A stretch of 38,035 nucleotides of DNA from a virus, in IMG/VR virus record IMGVR_UViG_3300022752_000182, positions 1 to 38,035 of that record; one strand, written 5' to 3'. The notes below the pieces were generated by a model. It was not told the origin of the DNA. It did not search any database and saw only the letters and a program-made list of their open reading frames with translations. Made by a program: the position numbers and the translations under genes. This document shows, piece by piece, positions 32,797-38,035 of this stretch (position 1 is its first letter; each line of letters begins with the position of its first letter).

Positions 32797-33237
32797 TTAC
32801 TGCTGTGCTGCGCTTGAGATGTCTACTGTCCAGTCATCTAAGTCGGCATCACCATTGACTTCAACATTTAATTCGTTCATCGCATAATCAAATGCATCAT
32901 CTTCATTAGAAGCGGGAACGTTAGTAATTGTAAAGTTAATAGTGCCGTGGACAGTCCATAGTTTCTTTAGTTCTTCGGCTCCAATGTTTTTGAGCAGTTC
33001 ATTAACATCATCTATCTCACATTCTATTGCTGTATCTGTATCAGGATTATAGCGAGAGTTGAAGAACTCATAGACTTGTTCTCTTACTGTTACTAGTTTG
33101 CCATAGTATCTACTTGACCTATCTTGGCAATCATTTAATGATACACGTAAGGTATCACGTTCAGTGATGGCTGCAATAGCCATCTCCTCTGTGAACTTGA
33201 CTGTGTTTCCGTCTTTATCTGTATAGATAATTTCCAT
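32797..33237 (-). CDS. Unknown acidic protein (146 aa)
   Basis: No family is recognised. The N-terminus resembles a short beta hairpin (EIIYTDKDGNTVKFTEEMAI) followed by a helical middle (RDTLRVSLNDCQDRSS, then VTVREQVYEFFNSRYNPDTD). The C-terminal part alternates strands and acidic loops (INFTITNVPASNEDDAFDYA, DADLDDWTVDIS). It is very acidic overall. A DNA-mimic or protein-binding role is conceivable. AGGAGAC lies just before ATG 33237. Confidence 0.78.
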   Translation of the reverse strand: MEIIYTDKDGNTVKFTEEMAIAAITERDTLRVSLNDCQDRSSRYYGKLVTVREQVYEFFNSRYNPDTDTAIECEIDDVNELLKNIGAEELKKLWTVHGTINFTITNVPASNEDDAFDYAMNELNVEVNGDADLDDWTVDISSAAQQ

Positions 33238-33247
33238 TGTTAGTCTC

Positions 33248-34252
33248 CTATGCTAGTGCTAGTTCTTGTGCTCTTATCTTTAGGTTATCACTGCCACCTG
33301 ACATTGTTCTAACGCCTAGTGACCTTGACTTACCTGGTTTGCCGTGGTCGGCATACTCAACAACTGCCTGCCATAAACCGAAGGCAGTCTCTCGGATGTT
33401 CTCCTGAGTAGGACTGTTCTCGTATATGTCCAGGCTTCTGGCTCTGTGGTTGAGGGCATTGGTGCGTTGCACCTTCTCACCTGCAGATAGCAGTGGAATA
33501 GGTGCATCTTCTATCTTGCTAGGTAGTGGAAATACTTTCTTAAAGTAATCTACTGCTTGTTGGCGGGTAACCTGACGCTCAAGCATTGCTTCTGACATAA
33601 CTGTATAGTCATCAATAGTTGTGTAAGCAATATCCAGAATGCCACGAACATCATTAACATCTAACTTAGAGTTAGTTGTATGACGTAGCATATAGGTATG
33701 CTTCTTATCAGTAGCCCGATAGATTTTGTTAATCTGATTATGGCAGAATAACCTTTCAATAATAGGGCGGATAAGAACAGAGCCACTGCCATCGTGTGTG
33801 GTTTTGGCTAGCAGGAATGCTGCGTGTGGGTCGCCCTTGATTTCCATTTCAATGGGCAACTGCATAAGCATCCATACTTTGGCACCTGCTGCATACTCAC
33901 CTGCTGCTGCATACCGCGCATCTCCTGAATCAATCAGGGTATCTAGCACTGAGAATACTTCAGCATTTTGTAGCGGCTTGTACTTGTTGCCGACAATACC
34001 AAGTGGTATTACTTCACCTGTTGGTGTTGTCTTAACAACTGCTTGTTTGTTGTTGACTGGGATATGCATAGGCAATCCCTGTCCTGGTATTTCATAAAGA
34101 GTTGTGACTGGATGCAATGATACCGACCAGTCAAGTCCTGCTTGTCTGGCTACATCGCTGGCTGATGTGGCTGTCACTGCCACACCAGATTTAATCCAGG
34201 CTGATTCGTTTCTTACTGATATCTGTGGTCTATTAACTACCTCTGTGGTCAT
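33248..34252 (-). CDS. DUF932 (phage/plasmid-like) protein
   Basis: A 334-residue protein recognised as the DUF932 family (also described as the TIGR03299 phage/plasmid-like protein): TPTGEVIPLGIVGNKYKPLQ, NAEVFSVLDTLIDSG, KVWMLMQLP, LAKTTHDGSGSVLIRPIIER and CHNQINKIYRATDKKHTYML. Its biochemical function is unsettled; it is common in phage and plasmid genomes, often near recombination genes. ATG 34252 is chosen because AAGGAGACAGT (34253-34263) precedes it directly and it overlaps the upstream stop by 4 bases; the frame is open further to 34288. Confidence 0.87.
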   Translation of the reverse strand: MTTEVVNRPQISVRNESAWIKSGVAVTATSASDVARQAGLDWSVSLHPVTTLYEIPGQGLPMHIPVNNKQAVVKTTPTGEVIPLGIVGNKYKPLQNAEVFSVLDTLIDSGDARYAAAGEYAAGAKVWMLMQLPIEMEIKGDPHAAFLLAKTTHDGSGSVLIRPIIERLFCHNQINKIYRATDKKHTYMLRHTTNSKLDVNDVRGILDIAYTTIDDYTVMSEAMLERQVTRQQAVDYFKKVFPLPSKIEDAPIPLLSAGEKVQRTNALNHRARSLDIYENSPTQENIRETAFGLWQAVVEYADHGKPGKSRSLGVRTMSGGSDNLKIRAQELALA

Positions 34253-34458
34253 ACTGTCTCCTTGTCTACTACTCTTATCTCTGCCCAAGTATGTCCTTCA
34301 TTGGCATTTTTTAGGATACCTGCAATAAAAGATGTTGCTGCTTCTGTAAAGAACTGTTGACGTTGCTGCTCTTGCATTTCTTTAATTGCCAAAACACTTG
34401 GCTCGTCTGAGTTCTCATTGATTACTGTTTCTAGTTCTATTATATGTTTGATTATCAT
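34249..34458 (-). CDS. Small unknown helical protein (69 aa)
   Basis: The start ATG 34458 is preceded by the shared AAAGGAGACAGT element. The protein is acidic and helical in its first half (IIELETVINENSDEPSVLAI then KEMQEQQRQQFFTEAATSF) with a C-terminal strand HTWAEIRVVDKETV. It overlaps the DUF932 gene start (ATGA), suggesting coupled translation and perhaps a common task. No family is known to me. Confidence 0.76.
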   Translation of the reverse strand: MIIKHIIELETVINENSDEPSVLAIKEMQEQQRQQFFTEAATSFIAGILKNANEGHTWAEIRVVDKETV

Positions 34459-34469
34459 TACTGTCTCCT

Positions 34470-34892
34470 TTATAAGTACTTACTTATGTTGCCGTAGGTT
34501 CCTGTGTTAATGTATTCGTCTTCACACATTTTGAGAACACGAATAGCGTTTTCTATTTCCTCTTTGCTTTCTTTGTACTGCCAGTCAGAAATAGAATCAT
34601 AATGACGCGAAGGTTCTTCGGGTAGATTAATTTCGCCAGCAGGTATATCAAAGTTAATACTTACACTACCATTGTAACGAGCATTAACTCTTAAGTCTAC
34701 TGCCTTATTAAACTTTGCCATTGCAAGTTTAATAACTTGTTGCTCCCATTTTTTATAGGTAACATCATACTTTTTTTGTTCTATATCTTGATTCTTATAA
34801 TTAGTTTCTAACTTAATCAATGCTTGTTCAAGAGCCTTAACAACTTTTGTTCTTGGCACTTTGACATTGATTGTTTTACCTTGTCTTGCCAT
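34470..34892 (-). CDS. Unknown basic protein (140 aa)
   Basis: ATG 34892 is taken because AAAGGAGACAGT (34893-34904) precedes it at the standard distance; the open frame extends to 34940 without a comparable site. The product is Lys-rich in its first half (RQGKTINVKVPRTKVVKALE, LETNYKNQDIEQKKYDVTYK) and then alternates strands (RVNARYNGSVSINFDI) and helices. A nucleic-acid-binding role is possible. No family is recognised. Confidence 0.76.
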   Translation of the reverse strand: MARQGKTINVKVPRTKVVKALEQALIKLETNYKNQDIEQKKYDVTYKKWEQQVIKLAMAKFNKAVDLRVNARYNGSVSINFDIPAGEINLPEEPSRHYDSISDWQYKESKEEIENAIRVLKMCEDEYINTGTYGNISKYL

Positions 34893-34906
34893 ACTGTCTC
34901 CTTTGT

Positions 34907-35344
34907 TTAGTACCAGCCGTGTTTGCGCCAGTGCGCCCACGCTACTGATGGTTTGCCGTACCTATGTTCTATGTACGCCAAGCCCCGAGCAATCTGCTCG
35001 GGCGCAGGCGTTTGTGGTTTCAGTTTTAATAACTGTGGTATCCCATACGCTGATGACTTAGGGTTATCAGCAGTGTGGTCCCACGCTGATTCTTTACCCC
35101 ATAGTTTTGACAACGCACGGAATTCTGATTTTGTATCCCATTGTTCATACTGTGCTGACATCAACGCTTTCGCATAGTATTTGCTCAATGATTTGGTCCA
35201 TATGATTTCTTTCTGGACATTCTTTGGCGACTCGTTGTTGTCTGAGAACTGTTCTGCTGCTTGCATTGCTTGTGACTGACTTGGAAAGATTGCATATGAC
35301 ACTGTCAATACCCAACTGAATAGCCTTGCTAACTTGTTCTTCAT
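34907..35344 (-). CDS. Secreted lytic transglycosylase (SLT-like) with signal peptide
   Basis: A 145-residue protein. The N-terminus is a signal peptide: basic MKNKLARLF, hydrophobic SWVLTVSYAIF, and a likely cut after SQSQA. Residues 74-145 form an SLT-type domain: FRALSKLWGKESAWDHTADN with the catalytic Glu (E85) in WGKESAW, then SSAYGIPQ (98-104) and EQIARGLAYIEHRYGKPSVA ending HWRKHGWY. This C-terminal pattern is typical of actinophage and actinobacterial lytic transglycosylases, which cut glycan strands. GGAG six bases before ATG 35344 supports the start. Its place in the early block, away from the endolysin, is odd: it may remodel the wall early in infection. Confidence 0.83.
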   Translation of the reverse strand: MKNKLARLFSWVLTVSYAIFPSQSQAMQAAEQFSDNNESPKNVQKEIIWTKSLSKYYAKALMSAQYEQWDTKSEFRALSKLWGKESAWDHTADNPKSSAYGIPQLLKLKPQTPAPEQIARGLAYIEHRYGKPSVAWAHWRKHGWY

Positions 35345-35432
35345 TTAGTACTCCATTTGTATATGCAATACCCAATGCCAATGAGGTATAGCCAGGTGAT
35401 TCCTGTTGTGATGTGCGGAAAGATAACTTCAT
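35145..35432 (-). CDS. Overlapping unknown protein (95 aa), uncertain
   Basis: The start ATG 35432 overlaps the upstream stop by 4 bases (ATGA), as real genes here do, and the first ~55 residues look protein-like (SPGYTSLALGIAYTNGVLNE followed by EQVSKAIQLGIDSVICNL). But the last 200 bases overlap the transglycosylase in another frame, where the sequence of this frame looks like random Ser/Arg-rich translation. A real short N-terminal gene with a dispensable tail is plausible. No family is known. Confidence 0.45.
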   Translation of the reverse strand: MKLSFRTSQQESPGYTSLALGIAYTNGVLNEEQVSKAIQLGIDSVICNLSKSVTSNASSRTVLRQQRVAKECPERNHMDQIIEQILCESVDVSTV

Positions 35433-35617
35433 TCACTGACCAACTCTCTTTCATCTACCATTGGTTTACGGTCTGCTCTTGTAGTTAGTCCTCTATTTTT
35501 ACAGTAAGCAGAATACAATTCAATGTATTCTTCTCTGTATTTTCTGGCAAGAAATTGTTTAGCATAACTTGCAGCAGAAGTACGAATTGCTAATACTTCT
35601 TCAGCGTTTATTGTCAT
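35429..35617 (-). CDS. Small unknown helical protein (62 aa)
   Basis: GAGGAG about seven bases before ATG 35617 sets the start. The product is helical and basic: TINAEEVLAIRTSAASYAKQ, FLARKYREEYIELYSAYCKN and RGLTTRADRKPMVDERELV. No family is recognised. The gene overlaps both neighbours (16 bases upstream and 4 downstream). Confidence 0.75.
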   Translation of the reverse strand: MTINAEEVLAIRTSAASYAKQFLARKYREEYIELYSAYCKNRGLTTRADRKPMVDERELVSE

Positions 35618-35828
35618 TTTGTAACTCCTCTGTGCTACGGCACATTAACTGCGCTTTTCTAATTAGATGAAACACTATCAAACTTGATTTAGAATCAAGT
35701 TCATCACATTCTGTTACTAACTCTCTTAAAACTATAGCCATTTCATTCTTGCCAAAACCATAAAACTCTCTGAGTAATATGGCTTGTGCTGCCATTTGTG
35801 ATGGTAGCAATGCTTGCTCTACTTCCAT
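35601..35828 (-). CDS. Small unknown helical protein (75 aa)
   Basis: The start ATG 35828 is preceded by the shared AGGAGACAG element. The protein is helical: ALLPSQMAAQAILLREFYGF, GKNEMAIVLRELVTECDELD and SKSSLIVFHLIRKAQLMCRS. The length and acid/base mix recall small early regulators, but no family is assigned. It overlaps its upstream neighbour by 10 bases. Confidence 0.75.
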   Translation of the reverse strand: MEVEQALLPSQMAAQAILLREFYGFGKNEMAIVLRELVTECDELDSKSSLIVFHLIRKAQLMCRSTEELQNDNKR

Positions 35829-35983
35829 ATCCTGTCTCCTACTTTATCCCACGCTTCTACTGATACTGGAACTGTTGCTATAAGGTCGGTTACTATTAGA
35901 TTTAGAGCGTGTATTTCTTGCCCTAGTTTATCCAACCATTGTCCTATCTCATAAAGATTTAATAGTATATTTTCATCACGCAT
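35819..35983 (-). CDS. Small unknown helical protein (54 aa)
   Basis: Below the usual length cut-off but well placed: ATG 35983 overlaps the preceding gene by 8 bases, and it ends inside the next gene's start region. The product has a helix-hinge-helix look (MRDENILLNLYEIGQWLDKL, GQEIHALNLIVTDLIATVPV, SVEAWDKVGDRIWK). No family is recognised; the strong amphipathic helices suggest oligomerisation or protein binding. Confidence 0.7.
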   Translation of the reverse strand: MRDENILLNLYEIGQWLDKLGQEIHALNLIVTDLIATVPVSVEAWDKVGDRIWK

Positions 35984-36158
35984 TTTCTATCTCCGTATCT
36001 GTGCGTAACTTATCTAATTCTTCAAGGCTGACGCCTCTTGTGTGCCCCATATAACTACTAGCGCACGGGTAACAGAAGTTTCTATCAGATACATACTCAT
36101 AGTTTGGCACCCATATAGCAGCGCCACATTTGAAACATTCTGCTTCTAGGTTAGTCAT
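35976..36158 (-). CDS. Small zinc-ribbon protein (60 aa)
   Basis: AECFKCGAAIWVPNYEY and RNFCYPCASSYMG give two CxxC knuckles about 19 residues apart, the pattern of a small zinc ribbon, followed by an acidic helix (SLEELDKLRTDTEIENA). AGGAGACT lies upstream of ATG 36158. One of several zinc-ribbon proteins in the early block; RNA polymerase, ribosome or DNA contact is possible but unproven. Confidence 0.77.
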   Translation of the reverse strand: MTNLEAECFKCGAAIWVPNYEYVSDRNFCYPCASSYMGHTRGVSLEELDKLRTDTEIENA

Positions 36159-36372
36159 TAATAGTCTCCTCTAGTTCTGTTCCGAACATTTTTTGCCAGC
36201 ATTCAGGATGCGTGCCTGTAATTATCTGTTCACGCAGTGGTGCTGACATAGTCTTGAAAGAATCCTGAACATAATTGCCACGCAGATAGTGTAGCAATTC
36301 TTGTTCATCTACCATAATAGTTCCAGTCTTGTGGCATACAGCGCAGCGCCGTGTTGCATAGACAGTCATCAT
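36151..36372 (-). CDS. Small Cys-containing protein (73 aa)
   Basis: ATG 36372 is chosen because it overlaps the stop of the membrane-protein gene (ATGATGA) and begins the conserved-looking part MMTVYATRRCAVCHKTG; the open frame reaches 36432 but would overlap that gene by 64 bases. RRCAVCHKTG and a later HPECWQKMFG provide CxxC and HxxC groups that could bind zinc. The middle (LRGNYVQDSFKTMSAPLREQ) is helical. I recall similar early proteins in actinophages, function unknown. Confidence 0.72.
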   Translation of the reverse strand: MMTVYATRRCAVCHKTGTIMVDEQELLHYLRGNYVQDSFKTMSAPLREQIITGTHPECWQKMFGTELEETIND

Positions 36373-36524
36373 CTGCGTGCTGCCCTTTCCATTTTTAATA
36401 GCCTGTATATATCGTGGTATGCCTGCTCCCATTGATGGGCTTTGTATACAGCAATACCTGTCATAGTCATTGTAGATACCAGCGCTATGATGATTGCCAG
36501 TGTTGTCATATTATCTAAATACAT
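36369..36524 (-). CDS. Small membrane protein (51 aa)
   Basis: A short gene whose stop overlaps the next start (ATGA). Residues 7-27 form one clear membrane helix (TTLAIIIALVSTMTMTGIAVY), followed by a charged cytoplasmic-like tail (KAHQWEQAYHDIYRLLKMER). A second in-frame ATG at 36509 is possible. A single-span early membrane protein could act in superinfection exclusion or envelope takeover; this is inference. Confidence 0.62.
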   Translation of the reverse strand: MYLDNMTTLAIIIALVSTMTMTGIAVYKAHQWEQAYHDIYRLLKMERAARR

Positions 36525-36576
36525 AGTGGTTGCTCGCTTATCTCCCGTGAGTACTTGGCTCCGTGGTTTAAAGGGA

Positions 36577-36610
36577 AAGCAGGGCAGGGGCCGAGGCCCC
36601 CACCCTGCTT
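36577..36610 (-). terminator. Probable intrinsic terminator
   Basis: AAGCAGGG (36577-36584) pairs with CCCTGCTT (36603-36610), continued inwards by GGGGC/GCCCC after a mismatch, with a CGAG loop. On the leftward strand the stem is followed by TCCCTTTAAA, a weak T-run. It lies after the gene at 36618-36941 and before the next group of leftward genes. Confidence 0.65.
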
Positions 36611-36617
36611 GGTGGAA

Positions 36618-36941
36618 CTAGATGAGTTCAAGTTCCGTGACTATCTGGTTGTCATACCAGGTAGGCTTTTTGTCTTTGCCGTTTTCACGGACTGTGGTGG
36701 TCATATAACCTGAGCAATTTACTGGGACTTCTTGAGTCTCAGTGAGGGCATTGCGTAGAAGTTCTACCAATGCTGGGTCATAGATGGTCACTTGGCGTGA
36801 TGCGATAAAGCGTGAACGGATATTGCCATCAGGTGTGCGTTCGGTCTGGCGGGACTGAACTTGACCTGTGAGGAAATTTCCACGGTCAGTAATGCTCTTG
36901 AGTAGAGCATTGTGGAAACTGAACTTGTTTGCGTACTCCAT
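36618..36941 (-). CDS. Unknown protein (107 aa), first early cluster
   Basis: AAGGAGAAT precedes ATG 36941. The protein has a helical N-terminus (YANKFSFHNALLKSITDRG), then beta strands (NFLTGQVQSRQTERTPDGN, RFIASRQVTIYD), a helix LVELLRNALTETQ and a final strand IVTELELI. No family is recognised. It stands alone between two hairpins, so its mRNA may be separate and abundant. Codons are more GC-rich than in later genes of the block. Confidence 0.78.
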   Translation of the reverse strand: MEYANKFSFHNALLKSITDRGNFLTGQVQSRQTERTPDGNIRSRFIASRQVTIYDPALVELLRNALTETQEVPVNCSGYMTTTVRENGKDKKPTWYDNQIVTELELI

Positions 36942-36963
36942 TTTATTCTCCTTAGTTATTTGT

Positions 36964-36992
36964 GGGCGAAGCCCCTGTCGCTCGCGACAGGG
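36964..36992 (-). promoter_or_regulatory. Pair of overlapping hairpins between two early genes
   Basis: CCCTGTCG (36973-36980) pairs with CGACAGGG (36985-36992) around a 4-base loop. GGGC (36964-36967) and GCCC (36971-36974) make a second small hairpin that competes for the same CC. On the leftward strand no T-run follows. Alternative folds of this kind are also present after the capsid gene, so an RNA-processing or attenuation element is likely. Confidence 0.5.
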
Positions 36993-37006
36993 CTAGCCCT
37001 TTGGAC

Positions 37007-37495
37007 TTAGTAGCAAATTGGACAGGTGTCCAGTGATTTGCCGTTGTAGTAGAGGTGGCAAGATGGGCAAGCCACTTCGTAGTCAAGAACAGTGACTGAG
37101 GTTTCCAGGTCATTTGGAATCCTGTCTATCAGATTACTGATAGGGGGAAGGAACTCATAGCGTTCGTCAACTATGGTTCCGTCAATGTTCTTGAATGGTC
37201 GGAGTAGTTTGGTAACTGCTCCAACCCATTCGTGGGCGGAAGGCTCATCACTAGGTGATGAGAGCGGTCTAGGCTCAGCCATACTGCCACCGCTAGCAAC
37301 AGTACGGTTAGGCACCTGACTGAGAACGGTGCCTTTGAAGGTGGAAATCAGATAGTCGTAGTTCTCATCAACTATCTGATGGGCTGAATAGATGTCCCGA
37401 CAGTCCTTGGCGTCAAGGCAGTCAGGGCAGAGTTCCTGAAGGCTATAGCACTGATAGCACATATTGGTTATGGCTATACCCAGCGACTCTGACAT
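37007..37495 (-). CDS. Double zinc-ribbon protein (162 aa), first leftward gene
   Basis: The first gene after the control region. It has CYQCYSLQELCPDCLDAKDC at the N-terminus and VACPSCHLYYNGKSLDTCPI at the C-terminus, two separate zinc ribbons with four CxxC pairs in total. Between them is a Ser/Pro-rich linker and a helix EWVGAVTKLLRPFKN. Its placement nearest the likely early promoter suggests early, strong expression. It might bind DNA or the host transcription or translation machinery. AAAGGAA lies before ATG 37495, with a perfect palindrome just upstream. No family is recognised. Confidence 0.8.
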   Translation of the reverse strand: MSESLGIAITNMCYQCYSLQELCPDCLDAKDCRDIYSAHQIVDENYDYLISTFKGTVLSQVPNRTVASGGSMAEPRPLSSPSDEPSAHEWVGAVTKLLRPFKNIDGTIVDERYEFLPPISNLIDRIPNDLETSVTVLDYEVACPSCHLYYNGKSLDTCPICY

Positions 37496-37506
37496 AGGTT
37501 CCTTTC

Positions 37507-37529
37507 TGTTATAGATACTTTCTATAACA
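37507..37529. promoter_or_regulatory. Candidate operator palindrome 1
   Basis: TGTTATAGA and TCTATAACA form a perfect 9-bp inverted repeat with a 5-base spacer, lying just before the ribosome-binding site of the first leftward gene. It could be a dimer-binding site for a regulator or a hairpin in the leader RNA. It shares the TGTTATA half-site with palindrome 2. Confidence 0.5.
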
Positions 37530-37650
37530 CTGCTCAGACTTGCGCCGACAGGCGCCAGCCCCGAGTCAGGAACAGATTTATTAATAGCCCAGCCCCCCGC
37601 AGGTATTTGTTTTTATAGCGGGGCAGATACTGCTTAGTCCAGCGTGTAGC

Positions 37651-37662
37651 CAGACTGTATCT
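37651..37662 (+). repeat. Direct repeat copy 1 (CAGACTGTATCT)
   Basis: Twelve bases identical to 37922-37933, 271 bases apart, in the same direction. Related shorter forms (CTGTATCTG, CAGACTGTTT) lie nearby. They may be iteron-like binding sites. Confidence 0.5.
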
Positions 37663-37789
37663 GTACGGCGACAGCCAAACAGGATGGGGTCTAGATGACC
37701 CCAGACTGTTTAAAGTCGGGCTGAACTGATATAGGTAACTCAGATAAAGATTTTTCCGTACAGAGCCTATGCCCCTGTTCTGTCCTATT

Positions 37790-37819
37790 TTGTCCTGTTT
37801 TAACTGTTATCTGTATAAC
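37790..37819 (+). promoter_or_regulatory. Candidate rightward promoter overlapping operator 2
   Basis: TTGTCC (37790-37795), an 18-base spacer and TATAAC (37814-37819) resemble a sigma-70 promoter with moderate -35 and good -10 matches. The -10 element is the left arm of palindrome 2, so a bound repressor would block it. A prediction by eye only. Confidence 0.3.
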
Positions 37820-37831
37820 AATTTTGTTATA
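37814..37831. promoter_or_regulatory. Candidate operator palindrome 2
   Basis: TATAACA (37814-37820) and TGTTATA (37825-37831) form a perfect inverted repeat with a 4-base ATTT spacer. A further TGTTAT lies at 37805-37810. The half-site is the same as in palindrome 1 but in the reverse arrangement. It lies upstream of the rightward gene. Confidence 0.5.
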
Positions 37832-37921
37832 AACCGTTCGGAATGGCTGTTTGAACGGGTTAATAGATAGTAGGGACTATTTATAGTCCCGTGCAGTAGC
37901 AAGCCTTTAGGGCTTGCGTTA

Positions 37922-37933
37922 CAGACTGTATCT
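37922..37933 (+). repeat. Direct repeat copy 2 (CAGACTGTATCT)
   Basis: Second copy of the 12-base repeat at 37651-37662, followed by CTATCTGTATCTGACAGG, which repeats CTGTATCT again. Located about 50 bases before the rightward gene start. Confidence 0.5.
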
Positions 37934-37982
37934 CTATCTGTATCTGACAGGCTGTATAGACTATTGCAGATGGGACAATACT

Positions 37983-38035
37983 GTGACTTTTCAGAAAGGT
38001 AATAACCCTAGGACAAAGGCTATGGCTGAAGCCAA
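37983..38035 (+). CDS. Start of a rightward gene, truncated by the window end
   Basis: GTG 37983 opens a frame that stays open to the window end, reading VTFQKGNNPRTKAMAEA (initiator Met in vivo); an in-frame ATG at 38022 is an alternative. A GATGGGAC element lies just upstream of the GTG. The FQKGNNPRTKA start resembles the N-termini of small terminase subunits or homing-type proteins (basic, Asn/Pro-rich), but too little is visible. It would fit a late operon starting here and leading to the terminase large gene, which is at the other end of the window. Confidence 0.45.
   Translation, partial: MTFQKGNNPRTKAMAEA

Larger units (their letters stand above)
37496..37982. other. Noncoding divergent control region rich in hairpins
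   Basis: No convincing gene on either strand. It contains perfect or near-perfect hairpins: TGTTATAGA/TCTATAACA (37507-37529), GCGCC/GGCGC (37542-37555), TGGGGTC/GACCCCA (37685-37703), GGGACTA/TAGTCCC (37873-37890) and GCAAGCC/GGCTTGC (37899-37917), plus the imperfect AACCGTTC/GAACGGGTT pair (37832-37861) and T-rich tandem units TGTCCTATTT TGTCCTGTTT (37781-37800). It must hold the promoters for the leftward block and for the rightward gene that begins at its end, and may hold a replication origin. Confidence 0.75.

Noticed and set aside
1-38035. tRNA genes, integrase, repressor, DNA polymerase, insertion sequences
   Set aside because: Looked for on both strands by motif and composition; none could be supported. 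tRNA detection by eye is weak, so a dedicated tRNA search would be needed to exclude them.

Overview
The window is most of a tailed double-stranded DNA phage genome. It is AT-leaning, gene-dense and arranged as two convergent blocks. No integrase, repressor, tRNA, insertion sequence or CRISPR array was seen, so a lytic life style is likely but not proven. The virion genes fit a short-tailed (podovirus-type) particle: terminase, portal, an N4-gp56-like capsid protein, an adaptor-like connector, a nozzle-like tail protein and very large probable internal virion proteins are present, while no tape-measure or long tail-tube gene is seen. An actinobacterial host of moderate GC, perhaps an uncultured aquatic lineage, is inferred from the style of the small zinc-ribbon proteins, the transglycosylase and an M15 endolysin with a holin and no spanins. 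This is inference only.

Rightward block (1-26.8 kb). A terminase large subunit truncated by the window edge is followed by an unknown membrane-anchored protein, the portal, two small proteins, a 1871-residue protein and two ~500-residue proteins that are probably ejected or internal. A structured intergenic RNA (13.40-13.49 kb) precedes the scaffold and major capsid genes. Next comes an unusual run of eight tiny, mostly Lys/Arg-rich proteins, then a connector, an Ala/Ser/Thr-repeat tail fibre, three tandem paralogous fibre-tip-like proteins, a glycosyltransferase, a methyltransferase, a large tail protein, a small membrane protein, an M15 peptidase endolysin and a holin. Most genes overlap by 1-4 bases (TAATG or ATGA), implying translational coupling. 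A strong bidirectional terminator at 26.83-26.87 kb closes the block.

Leftward block (26.9-37.5 kb). This is the early/replication side. In transcription order from the right it holds zinc-ribbon and small unknown proteins, a signal-peptide lytic transglycosylase, a DUF932 protein, a Cas4/RecB-like exonuclease, a zinc-binding protein, a RecA-fold helicase-like ATPase, a PD-(D/E)XK resolvase-like nuclease, a CHC2 zinc finger and a TOPRIM primase in two overlapping frames, an Nmad1-like protein, a sigma-like factor, an FmdB-type zinc ribbon and a PD-(D/E)XK-like protein. No DNA polymerase is visible, so the phage probably borrows the host's or encodes one outside the window. Many genes here share a near-identical AGGAGAC ribosome-binding element that the rightward block lacks.

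Right end (37.5-38.0 kb). A noncoding control region rich in hairpins, with two palindromes built from TGTTATA half-sites, separates the leftward block from the start of a new rightward gene. That gene is probably the beginning of the late operon that would lead into the terminase at the window's left end if the genome is circular or circularly permuted.
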